This document shows, piece by piece, positions 32,423 to 42,473 of a stretch of 64,000 nt of DNA. The position numbers were made by a program, and so were the translations under genes. The stretch covers positions 3,585,733 through 3,649,732 of the forward strand of contig NC_089175.1 of assembly GCF_947507565.1 (NCBI RefSeq). Direction: 5' to 3'. Under the pieces are notes generated by a model. The model had not been told where the DNA came from and did not search any database. It saw nothing but the letters and a program-made list of their open reading frames with translations. This stretch comes from Oscarella lobularis. Its lineage: Eukaryota > Porifera > Homoscleromorpha > Homosclerophorida > Oscarellidae. Position 1 is the first letter of the stretch, and every line of letters starts with the position of its first letter.

Positions 32423-32442
32423 CCCGAACCGACCCCGAACCA
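32423..32442. promoter_or_regulatory. CCGAACC direct repeat upstream of GTPase 3
   Basis: CCCGAACCGACCCCGAACC, 120-140 bases before the ATG at 32563. It is shared by descent with GTPase 2, so its conservation here is not independent. Confidence 0.45.
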
Positions 32443-32562
32443 AGTGATTAGAAATTTCCCTAATTAGGTTAAAACCAACAATGAGTCTAGGCATTGGGGA
32501 TTCCCAACCATAATTAAATTATGAGTGTATTGAACTACTTTTTGTTATAGGTGTATTTCACA

Positions 32563-35212
32563 ATGAATGATTCCAACGAGGACGCAAGTACTCAGCCGCA
32601 AAGGAAACCAGGTACTGGCACAGTGACGCGGGCAAAGCCTCGCTGTTTTCTTCTTCTTCAGTATTGTTCCTTTACTAAATTTAGCGAGGAAGAGTTACAG
32701 CAAGGAACTGTTCGATATTGTGGTAGAACTAGACGAAATAATCAGCTTTTCAGAAAGTTATCAAAAAAAATTTCGTCACGCCATGGTCTATGTTTGCAGT
32801 GCACACAATATCGAGTGGCTGCCTCAAACCCGCGACTCCCTTCCCACTGCTAGCGACCTTCTGTTTCTGGTGGAAAGTAAACTTCCACGCCTTGGCTGGG
32901 ACGAGACTAAAATCGCAGAATTATTGGGAATTGCGGCGAAAGAGACCGATTTGCCTGACATGCACAACAAGTTTCTGGCCTTTAGGGAGAAACTCGCCGG
33001 AAAAACGCTTGCCTCGGGACCTGGGTTAGACAAAGACAGCAATGCTGGTATGATTAAATTTTTTGTCTGGCAGAGACTTTTCCTCCTTTAATTAAGCAGT
33101 ACTCATTAGGACGCATAAGTACGAATCCAAACCGCGTACAGATGTAATATTAAAAAGATAGCCAAAATTTGGGGGAATGTGTTTTGCACAATGCATTCTA
33201 GCTGCAGTTTTTCTCTTTAGATTCAGAACTTGATCGTGCAATTTCTTTTGCATGCGGTCAATTTGGTCACGACTGGAAATTGCTTTTCCTGCAATTGGGC
33301 CTTCGCAGCAATCATCTCGATGACTGTGATGGGGAAAGAAGCATTCCGTTGAAGTGCCAAAGGGCTTTTGACAAGTGGAAGACGATGAAGGGGAAAAGTG
33401 CAACAATTGAAAAGCTGCTGCAAGGATTGTGCGAATCTGAACGTTTGGGGACTGCAGAAGAATTGATTGATAAATTAGGCTTGGACGGTACATTTACTGT
33501 ACAGCCATAATAGATTGATGTCATTTTTGTAATCTTTTCAGGGTACAAAAGTGTCTTGGAGCCATATCGACAGCAAGACGAGCCTCGATCAGGGTACTGT
33601 AGATACGCATACGCTACGTAGTAGTTTCATTAACCGTCTGTTCACTAGTACTGATTCGGACAACCAGTCATCGTACTGGTCCACTTCTTTGCGTTCGCTT
33701 GAAGCGAAGCAGATGACAAAATCTGAAGACTCCGAAAAATACATACAGGATGCAGAAAAATATGTTCCTTCAGACAAGAGACACGTTCAAATAATAGCTG
33801 TTGGTCAAACAGGTATGGGAAAAACGAGAACTATGAATCGAACATTTGGCACAATGGCTACAGAAGCCGTACCTGGACAAGGGGTATGTTATGTCTGTGT
33901 CATGATGCCATGTACATTCACTAATTGCGTTGTCTAGTCCGTGACGGACAAGGTCACTACGTACACTCGCGCATTTCAAACAGACGGCGGTGCAGCTCCG
34001 TTTCAACTTAGTTTTACTGACACGCCAGGCCTGGGCGACACCAAAGCTAGGTTTTCGGACGACGACATTTGCAAAGCTATAAAAAAGTCTATTGAACCTA
34101 ATGCAGCCGTGTTTATTCTTTACTTCATTAAGAATGGAGAATCAAAAAATCAGAGGCACATTGACGCAATTAAAAAGCTTGAGACAGTGACCGAAAGCCA
34201 AATAACTTCTGTAGTTATGACCAACGCAACAAAAATGCCAGACTTTGGTGAATGCTCAAGACTCCCTGTTGCTGAAACGTTTAGGAGCTTATATAAAGAA
34301 CTAGAGTTAGCGTGGACCCCGAAAACTATTTTCAAATCAAACAAAGGACTTAGGCGTGAATGCGAAGAAACAACTAGTAGTTGTGAAAGAACTCTTTCTA
34401 TACCAAGAAAAGGACTTCTGTCTGAATGCATAGAAATTTTGGAAGAAGAAGAAAATGTCAATGAGTTTGACAAACAATTTAACGGCGATCCTTGGAGTGA
34501 CAAGACAAAAAAACTTGTTGTTAAACTGTACTTCCGAAGAAAAATTCGCCGCGAATGGAAGGATTGGTTTCGGGAGCATCTAGGCAGACCTTATCTTCGT
34601 GTTATCAAGATTGAAAATGACACTGTTGAATACGGAGATGAGCAGGGGAAGTACGTGCATGTAGGAGTGCACTGTCTTTCTGTCAGTAATCCCTATTTTT
34701 AGATTTGGCCTCTTTCAGTTTCACACAAAGCTTGGTCTAGTTTTGAACGAAAAGTCATACGCTTCATGGGTTTTTTCCCTGATGACTTTAGATCAAGTTC
34801 AAGCAGTGACAGAAAATTTAGATATTTCTGTACGTATTTGGAAATTAGTTGTTTACCTAAAGATTAATTTTTCAATGCAGGCAATTGATGTCAGCTCTCA
34901 GACAAATGACGTCATTTTGAAAATACTGGTAGAGTTTATTTATAATTGCTTCGTACAGCAGTTATACCTTTTCCGACATAGGCGCCAAAAGATGATTCAT
35001 CTAAAGCGACAAGAATTGCAAGAGAACTATCAAGTAGAGGTGCGTGCGGTACACAGTTAAGTCTACAGACTTAATTAACTAGTAGTCAATAACAAGTTGA
35101 CATTACTGTCTACTAACATGGGGTCTCTTTAGGAATTCTGCGGTTTCTCCGGACCCAATTATTACGTCTCCTCGTAAGTGAAAGACCATGTACATGTCAA
35201 TGCTCTATTTAG
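32563..35212 (+). CDS. DED-like/death-domain/AIG1-like GTPase fusion (GTPase 3)
   Basis: Tandem duplicate of GTPase 2 with the same ten exons in phase: 32563-32611, 32685-33047, 33221-33487, 33542-33593, 33649-33883, 33938-34650, 34703-34829, 34881-34928, 34982-35039, 35133-35212. Exon 2 uses the acceptor AATTTAG at 32684; an earlier AG would break the frame. Motifs: DED-like VVELDEIISFS; death domain LGLRSN...FDKWKTMKGKSATIEKLL; P-loop GQTGMGKTR; DTPGLGDTKARF; MTNATKMPD. It carries an extra stretch of about 17 residues (RECEETTSSCERTLSIP) in the region after the G domain. It ends with a hydrophobic basic helix, RFLRTQLLRLLV. Frame preservation across ten exons argues that both copies are functional. 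Confidence 0.85.
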
Positions 35213-35930
35213 AATAACATTTTAGAATTGGTTAAAAAGTGTAATCTACAGAAAGTTAAAGCCACCATCTGCTCAGCAAACAAAAACGCTATCTGCTACA
35301 GAAACGCTATCTGCTCAGTATACAGAAACGTCTGTTTGAGCAATGCCGTTTTTTTACTCAAATAAGTTTTGGTTTTAGTACAAGTTTGAATAAAATCGTA
35401 TGATCCAGGTAGCAGCCAGGGATGACTGCCGCAAGCTAGGCTCATTTGCAGCGTACTCGCAGAAACGTTCGTCAACGCGCGGAAGTCTGCAGGTCGACTT
35501 ACTCGGCTAAGCGTCTCTGCAATGAATTCCAGCATAGATGTAAGAGGAGATTCAGGAGATTCCGAGCACTGCATCTGTTCCACGTACCTACACAAGCGAT
35601 GAAAGTAACGCACGACACCAGAAGACTTTTGTTGCCTTTTTTGTCTTCTCTGCCAACCATGCATTGCGTATAATTATATTGGCTTGAGTTTGCAGGACGC
35701 AGCTTGCTTGAACGTTTTCATCTATTAGTAGGATGTTTTGAATGTTTTCTAGCGTCTTGACGCCTCTTACTTGGCTCTATCACGCTCGTCATCGGCTCGA
35801 CAACAATCGAATACAATCCTCAGTAACGCTACATTGTATGCAAGCTCCGCTGGACGTCGCAGAAAGGCACAGAACTCACTCACGATGGAGCGGATGGAGC
35901 GTGGTCTAGGTGGCGTAGCGCACGTTATAC
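35213..35930. other. Kinase 5' flank
   Basis: 35680-35930 matches 30845-31100 and 39000-39240. No separate gene seen. Confidence 0.4.
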
Positions 35931-35937
35931 CCGCACG

Positions 35938-36781
35938 ATGTCTTCAGGAAGAGCGCCAGAATGGCTCGAGAAAAGCATTTCTCTTGTCCAAGAATGGCTT
36001 GACAACAATAGAAAGGCAGACACAAATGATCTAAGAAAGCTCAAGAAGCTGTTACTTGAAGGAAAAGGCAAGCACGGGTCTCACTTTCAATTTCAATTTT
36101 CGTCCGATGGACTTTTCGTCCTCAGCGACTTGCTCCTTAGCTAGGTTTGCCAAATCTTAGGTCTGCAGCTTCGTTTTCAAGCCTGTGGGGAAATGGCCTA
36201 ATCGCTATTAGCAGATTTATTTATAATCTAACCTAATATCATTTCTAGATGAATACAACAAAGACAGTCGGGTAGAACAATCCGATTTGAGTGCAAAGCC
36301 GTGGAAACGACTAGCAAAACAGGGCGCATTTGCCACTGTGTATGAAGCTCAGCTGGCCGGACGAAGAGTCGCTGTAAAAGTGCTCAATAAAAATAAATTA
36401 CCCGACTTCTTCCGCGAAGGAAGAATGTTAAAGTATTGAGAAAACCGAGACACAAATGTTGAATTGATTCTCACGTTGCTCTAGAGAACTTAGACACGAT
36501 CACGTGGTCGAATTTCGAGGCCAAGGCGAGACGATGATCAACGACTTCAAGGATTCTCGTCAGAAGGAGATTCCGATTGGACGTCACTTTCTCGTCATGG
36601 AATTCGTTCCGAGCAATTTGGAACGATACGTCAAGAAGCGCTCGAACGCGGAGAAGCACGGCTTGGATCACGTGGACGTGTGGAATTTCGGCGAGCAAAT
36701 TCTGAGCGGACTCACCTATTTGCACACAAGACAACCACCAATCGCTCACATGGATCTCAAGCCAGATAATCTATTGGTATA

Positions 36782-36818
<37 letters not shown>

Positions 36819-38532
36819 GTAATACCTTTAATGATAGTTTTTTCTTTAGCTTGATGAAAACCAACTACCGAATCCCAGAGTAAAGTTAGCCGATTTTGGC
36901 TTGGCTCTCGCAGTCGATCAAAAGAATAAGATGAGATCGTATCGTGGACACGCCCTGTGGAAAGCGCCTGAAAATTATCACAGTCAATTTTCTCTTGATG
37001 ACTTGCCTAGGGACGCTCTAGTTCGTAGCGATATGTACAGCTACGGACTGGTGCTGCTCTTCCTTGTGACAGGCAAAAAGCCGTGGTCACCTGATCCGAT
37101 TTTTATGTCATCAGATGCCAGTCTAATGTCCGGCTCGTCGTCTAGGCAAACGGAGACGTCTGCTAGCTCTGTAGCAGACGAGGATGACGAGGACGATTTT
37201 CCGGAGATGCCGTCTGGGAATCGCTATGAGATTCCGAGCCAATTGCCTGGAACGTTGAATGAGATAGTGAAGGCTAGCTACTGCGAGGATCCCAAGGAGA
37301 GATTGACTGCACCGGACTTGTACGAGACGTCGTTTCGAGGTCAGTGAGGGGGGACTTGTGCGCAGCGTGATAATGCAACGATAAATGTAGACCGGAAGAA
37401 TCCGTTTGACGTCGAGCAGATATCAGCTGAATATTTCACGTGTGGATTTCTGAAGACGGAAATCTTCGTGGCTGATAGCTGCGTAACAGAGGTACTGTAA
37501 CGTTTTTAATACAGCGTATTTCCCTCTCTGTACCGTTTCTAGTCAACGGAAGGAAGCTATGCAACGAAATGTCCTCTGCCTGGCTATCCTCATTCGTCAC
37601 TCCGCTGCCAAGTGAAGCGCGAAATCACCGCAAGCGGAGCCGCGAAGCCGATTGTCAACCAACTAGAAGGACAACTAGCAATCTACGAAGAAAACTTCAT
37701 GAAACATTTGAGAGAATTTCAGAAGAAGGCTCGCGAAAAGATCATCGACGACAATCCGTGTATCGGCCTAAAACTGCTCCAGCTACCTCGAGCCGGCGAC
37801 GACGAAGAACAGCAGGTCGTTCTCCAATTCGCCCAGACGACCTACTGCGTCCATCGAGCGATGCGCGAAACGTGGAAAGAGCTTCCCATGGAAACGAAGC
37901 ACGAAGTCGTCCCGTCGAAAGGAATTGTCAATCCGACGTTCAGCAATGCGTTCGGTCTTCACGTTGCCATAGTAACGGCCGACAAGCCTCCCATGTTCGT
38001 CTTCACTCGTCGAGCGAAGCGCATCGGACTGGCGAGTCCGGATAATTTCACGTGCGGCGCGGTGGAGAGCTGCTCGATAAAAGACTACGAAACGATTGAT
38101 CCCATAACGGGCGAAGCGACGATATCGCTCGTCAGAACGGCGGCTCGAGGTCTCGACGAAGAATTGGGCGTTCATTTAGAAGGCGGCGATCTCGACGCCA
38201 TCACTCTGTCTACGATCTATTTGAAGCACGATTGGCACGAATGGGGTCTGTGCGGTTTCGTCGATTTGAACGACGCGAGAATTCGTCCCGATCGTCGGCT
38301 GACCGTCGAGCAGATGAGGACGCGATTCACGTCGGCCGGATTCAAGGATAAGTTCGAGCACGAGAAAATCGTTGCCGTCGAATTCACACTTTCGACCATG
38401 GTGAAATTCGTTCGCGAGAATTTTAAGAATTTCGCCAGTTCGGCGAAATTGGTCGTCGTCAAGGTGCTCCAGTCGTTTTTCGGCTACGCGGCCGTTGAAC
38501 GCGAATTCAGCGTTGTTAGTGAGGAAGATTAG
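35938..38532 (+). CDS. Non-RD protein kinase fused to a Nudix-like domain
   Basis: In-phase exons: 36249-36426, 36485-36776, 36850-37339, 37391-37491, 37543-38532; the candidate first exon starts at ATG 35938 (WLEKSISLVQEWLDNNRKAD). Kinase: QGAFATVYEA glycine loop, VAVKV lysine, AHMDLKPDNLL catalytic loop (Met instead of Arg: non-RD, as in RIP kinases), ADFGLA, APE, and an acidic insert (ADEDDEDDFPEM) in the C-lobe. The last exon encodes about 300 residues with a helical linker and a Nudix-like core (RTAARGLDEELGV; first Glu of the REUxEE box replaced by Gly). Caveat: a nine-base insertion near 36142 puts TAG in the first exon before the donor used by the relic at 31118, so the N-terminus is uncertain. 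Confidence 0.75.
36782..36816. repeat. (AAAT)n microsatellite in kinase intron
   Basis: About nine AAAT units just after the donor at 36777, inside the intron between the catalytic-loop and DFG exons. Confidence 0.9.
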
Positions 38533-38809
38533 GACTCTTGACTCTACTACTGACTACAATGTCATAGACAGAAGAAATCTTTCTTTTTTTTATATACCTA
38601 TTTTGTTTGCAATTTTCAAGTTTCGTATTCGCTGCAGATGGAAGATCAATCCCAAAACAAAATAATCATTCTGTTCTAGGTCTTCCTTGTAGCCAAGGTT
38701 GAAAACGCGCGTAAAGTAATTTTTGGTTGCAATCTAGTTCCCAGATAAATTTGGCCTGGTCCCTACACTATCGGACAGCATAACCACACGGAACCAGACC
38801 CTTTAGGCA

Positions 38810-40141
38810 CATACAGTACAGGGAGCCAGTGAACGGTGGCTTACTGGAATGCACGGCGATGAAGCAAGACGTAGAAAATACGTATGTATAAAGGGCTAAG
38901 CTCTGATTTTGTAGACGAACTCGTAGGAAACTATCACTTGGATTTTCACTCTTTGGCCACGAAGAATACCTTGAAATTAGGTTCTCTTCGCTATTATTCT
39001 GCAGGAAGCAGCTCGCTTAACGTTTATCTAGAATGTTTTGCATGTCCTGTAGCTCTGAAGATGATTTGTCCCTAGTAGAGTCTACCCACCTCTATCACAC
39101 TCGTCGTCGCCTCGACCATGATTGATAGCTCACGAACGCAATCCTTAGTGACACTACATTATACGAAGGCTCCGCTGGCCGACGCACAAAGTCCCAAACT
39201 CACGAAGAGCGTGGTTTCTATGTGGCGTAGCGTACGTTATACACGCGCGATGTCTTCAGGAAGAGCGCCAGAATGGCTCGAGAAAAGCATTTCTCTTGTC
39301 TAACAATGGCTTGACAACGATGCGAAGGCAGACGCAAACGATCTAAAGAAGCTCAAGAAGCTGTTGCTCGAAGGAAAAGGCAAGCACGGGTCTCGCTTTC
39401 AATTTCAATTTTCGTCCGATGGACGTTTCGTCCTCGGCGACTTTCTCCTTAGCTTGCAGTTGTTAGGCTTGCATAATCGTAGTTCTTTAGCCCCTGTGGG
39501 GAGGGAAATGGGCCAATCAGTATCATATAATTTCTAGATGTGAATGCAACAAAACGGATGCCAGTCTAATGTCCAGCTCATCTCATCGTCTAGGCAAACG
39601 GAGACGGCAATGATGACGACGACGATTTTCCGGAGATGCCGTCTGGGAATCGGCGCGGTGGAGAGCTGCTCAATAAAAGATTACGAAAGAGATCGACCCC
39701 AAAACGGGCGAAGCGACGATATCGCTCATCTGAACGGCGGCTCGAGGTCTCGACGAAGAATTAGGCGTTCATTTAGAAGGCGACGATTTCGACGTCATCA
39801 CCCTGGCAACGATCTATTTGAAGCACGACACGCACGAATGGGGTCCGTGCGCGCGCGGTTTCGTCGATTTGAATGATGCGAGAATTCGTCCCGATCGTCG
39901 GCTGACCGTCGAGCAGATGAGGACGCGATTCACGTCGGCCGGATTCAAGGACAAGTTCGAACACGAGAAAATCGTCGCCGTCGAATTCACTCTGTCGACC
40001 ATGGTAAAATTCGTTCACGAGAATTTTAAGAATTTCGCCAGTTCGGCAAAATTAGTCGTCGTCAAGGTGCTCCAGTCGTTTTTCGGCTACGCGGCCGTCG
40101 AGCGTGAGTTCAGCGTTGTTCGCGAAGAAACGGAGGGCTAG
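38810..40141 (+). pseudogene. Second broken copy: sulfotransferase end, kinase exon 1, Nudix end
   Basis: 38825-38965 is a decayed sulfotransferase 3' end (YKGLSSDFVDELVGNYHLDF). 39251-39450 matches kinase exon 1, with a stop after SISLV. 39557-39655 matches the acidic insert of the kinase (37117-37224) and jumps directly to Nudix sequence equal to 38058 onward, an internal deletion of about 830 bases. The last 107 codons (39818-40141; TRFTSAGFKDKFEHEK, VLQSFFGYAAVEREFSVV) are open and close to the intact gene, so this duplication is young. Frame breaks at 39690-39780 make it a pseudogene. Confidence 0.8.
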
Positions 40142-40248
40142 AACTAGCTACAGTGTCAACTTTCTTTTTTCCAGACCCGCCCTGCATTCCTGCATAGCAA
40201 ATATTATTATGTTGCGCAGTCGCGTTGTACGTACTCTCCGCACGCGAA

Positions 40249-41184
40249 ATGGCAGATCCGAACTGGGGACAGGACTGGAACAGGGACGAGCTTGCCGCTC
40301 TTCTCGCCGCATTCGTCGCGAGAGGTCCTCTTTTAGGGAATCTTCGATCTGGCGGTCTCCTTACAGCCTCGGAGTGCAAGGAACTCCATTGCGTAGCGCG
40401 GGTTAACAGCACAGAGGCAGGGAAAATGCTGCTCGATTATCTTCGAGATAGACAGTGGCCCACTTTTAATGACTTTTGCGACATACTCAACGGCACGGAT
40501 GGCTGTCAGGATCTCTATCGAAAGATATGTTACAAATGCAAATGCTCAGAGAACGATCCAAGTAGTGAAGTCAAAGAAACTCCGCAAACTATTAGAGTTT
40601 TACTAAAAAATGTGTCTCGTGAGACGCGCCGATTTTCATCTATTGTCTCATTTATATGTTGGATTATACGGATTTTATCTTACGGTGCAATGGCTAAAAT
40701 TAACGTAGAGTCAACATGGCTTGCGTCAACGATTTGGATCTCTCTGACGGAAGCTTTTATTGCCTCAATTTGGTCAATTTTCACGTTCACATCGTTCACG
40801 TTTGGTAGGAGGTCAGTGGACAAAAAAAGCAGGGTGTTGGGGCAATCGCTGCCCGTCAATTCTAGATTTTCTGGTAAAAACTCATTTAACGGAAGAGTAC
40901 CAGATTCGCTCCCTGGAGAAGTAAACTCCGCCCTCATCCACGTTGTAGCAAAGTTACTGAAGTCAACGTGGGAAGAACTTGCTTCGCTTTTGACAGGAGA
41001 AATTAGTGATATACTACACTACAGGCGAATAGCTGACGACAATGTTGTTCGGGCAATGATGTTCCTAAACGCTTGGAAGTTGAGTCGTGGTCGTGAAGCC
41101 ACGGTCAATGTCCTCATTGAAGCTTGCGAGAAATGCGGCATTCATCCAGAAACTATTATCGCTGCTTACAGTAGTTTCTCCTAG
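40249..41184 (+). CDS. CARD - hydrophobic region - death domain adaptor (CRADD-like layout)
   Basis: Single-exon gene, 311 residues from ATG 40249. Residues about 15-95 fit a CARD (GGLLTASECKEL; AGKMLLDYLRDRQWPTFNDF; DLYRKI). Residues about 120-190 hold two strongly hydrophobic stretches (SSIVSFICWIIRILSYGA and STWLASTIWISL...FIASIWSIFTF), which could be one or two membrane segments. Residues about 225-311 fit a death domain (WEELASLLTGEISDIL; FLNAWKLSRGREATVNVLIE). Vertebrate CRADD/RAIDD is CARD plus death domain without a membrane part and bridges caspases to death-domain platforms. A membrane-anchored adaptor for the neighbouring death-domain GTPases is inference. It has no introns, unlike its neighbours. 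Confidence 0.8.
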   Translation: MADPNWGQDWNRDELAALLAAFVARGPLLGNLRSGGLLTASECKELHCVARVNSTEAGKMLLDYLRDRQWPTFNDFCDILNGTDGCQDLYRKICYKCKCSENDPSSEVKETPQTIRVLLKNVSRETRRFSSIVSFICWIIRILSYGAMAKINVESTWLASTIWISLTEAFIASIWSIFTFTSFTFGRRSVDKKSRVLGQSLPVNSRFSGKNSFNGRVPDSLPGEVNSALIHVVAKLLKSTWEELASLLTGEISDILHYRRIADDNVVRAMMFLNAWKLSRGREATVNVLIEACEKCGIHPETIIAAYSSFS

Positions 41185-42470
41185 CGTCAGGATTTTCTGG
41201 ATGCATGTTGCTGCCTATGGCTCGTGATTAACTTGAACGAAGACATGTACGCTATTTCTAGAATTCGGTTTCGCACATAGTTGAAGGTTAAAATGATTTT
41301 CAGTGTACCTGTCTGTAGATTCTATGTACTTAGGGACAGCACAGCACGTCAGTATCTACAGCTTCTAAGTTGATCTCAGGTGAGGGCTACTGAAAGCTTA
41401 TTTAAGTCCAACTATTCATAATCAAAAATTTCATGATTTAAAGTTACCGAGGCCAAAAATGTGACGTCGTATTGTTGATGCGTCTCTTACGATTCAAAGT
41501 AAAATCAGTTATCAACTGATCTTTGAGAAGGCACTCTTTTGAATGAGAGAGGTTGGTATGTGCATGCCTGTTTTATGAACGATGATTTTCCGGAGGTTTT
41601 TGTTTCAGACGAAAGAGACGACAACGATGCTTGGAACTTAACAACCTCTTAGACAAGCCCGTCTCCCTATTTGAACCAGAGCACAGGAAACATTTCATTG
41701 AGAAGGCGGAGTCATATTTTTGATAGGACGACATCTTAGCCAACAAACTATAACAGGGACACATGCAACGTACCAGCTCGCAAGACGGAAAGCATTCACA
41801 CAGCGCAGCCACATTTTACTTTAGCATACAAGCATTCGTTCTCACACGTTGTCGTAGCTGCCAGATGCTGCACGTACAAAGGAAACGATTTAGAAAATTC
41901 CTTTATCAGAATTGCGAAGCCAACTTACTGCAGGCAGAGCGCGAGTTCAGCGTTGTTAGTCAAGGAGCTGAAGATTAGGATGGTGAATACCACTACTATG
42001 TCGTGGACAGTAGACGTCCTTCTTTTTATACCTATTTTGTTTGCAATTTTGTACCAACGTGGCTGCTGACTCGGCTCGAGTTGCTGCAGATGGAAGATCG
42101 ACCTCAAAGCAAAAGAGTCATTCTGTTTTAGGTCTTCCTTCCGGTTGCAATCTAGTTGCCGCCGCCAAACACGTTTTTGACTCCAGGTGATTTTTCTGGC
42201 CTGCTCAACATCCATTTCACCGACAACAGAACAAACGCTTAGCGGTGGATTCAACGACGACTTTTAGGTATTTATTTTTTGGCGCTTGCTGCGAAAACAA
42301 AGAAGACCATCGAACAGCATAAACCTTAGCTACACGGAACCAGCAACACATCACAACAACTGACGGAACAGGTTTTCCTATCCTATATTGACAAGAAAAC
42401 ATGCGTAACAATCAGCAAGCACAAAGCATCAATTTTCACGTCCTTCTCAGGCAACTCAGCGTAAAGCAGC
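41185..42470. other. Intergenic with a chimeric relic (41690-42130)
   Basis: 41690-41935 is homologous to 44390-44605 (3' end and flank of MAM gene M2, minus strand). At 41935 it switches to the last codons of the kinase-Nudix gene (AEREFSVVS...ED then stop at 41978) and its 3' flank to about 42130, matching 38500-38690. 41190-41690 shows nothing. Confidence 0.65.
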
Positions 42471-42473
42471 CGT

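Noticed and set aside
37783-38175. Minus-strand frame of 130 codons over the Nudix-like exon
   Set aside because: Low-complexity antisense of a real exon; no domain and no splice context.
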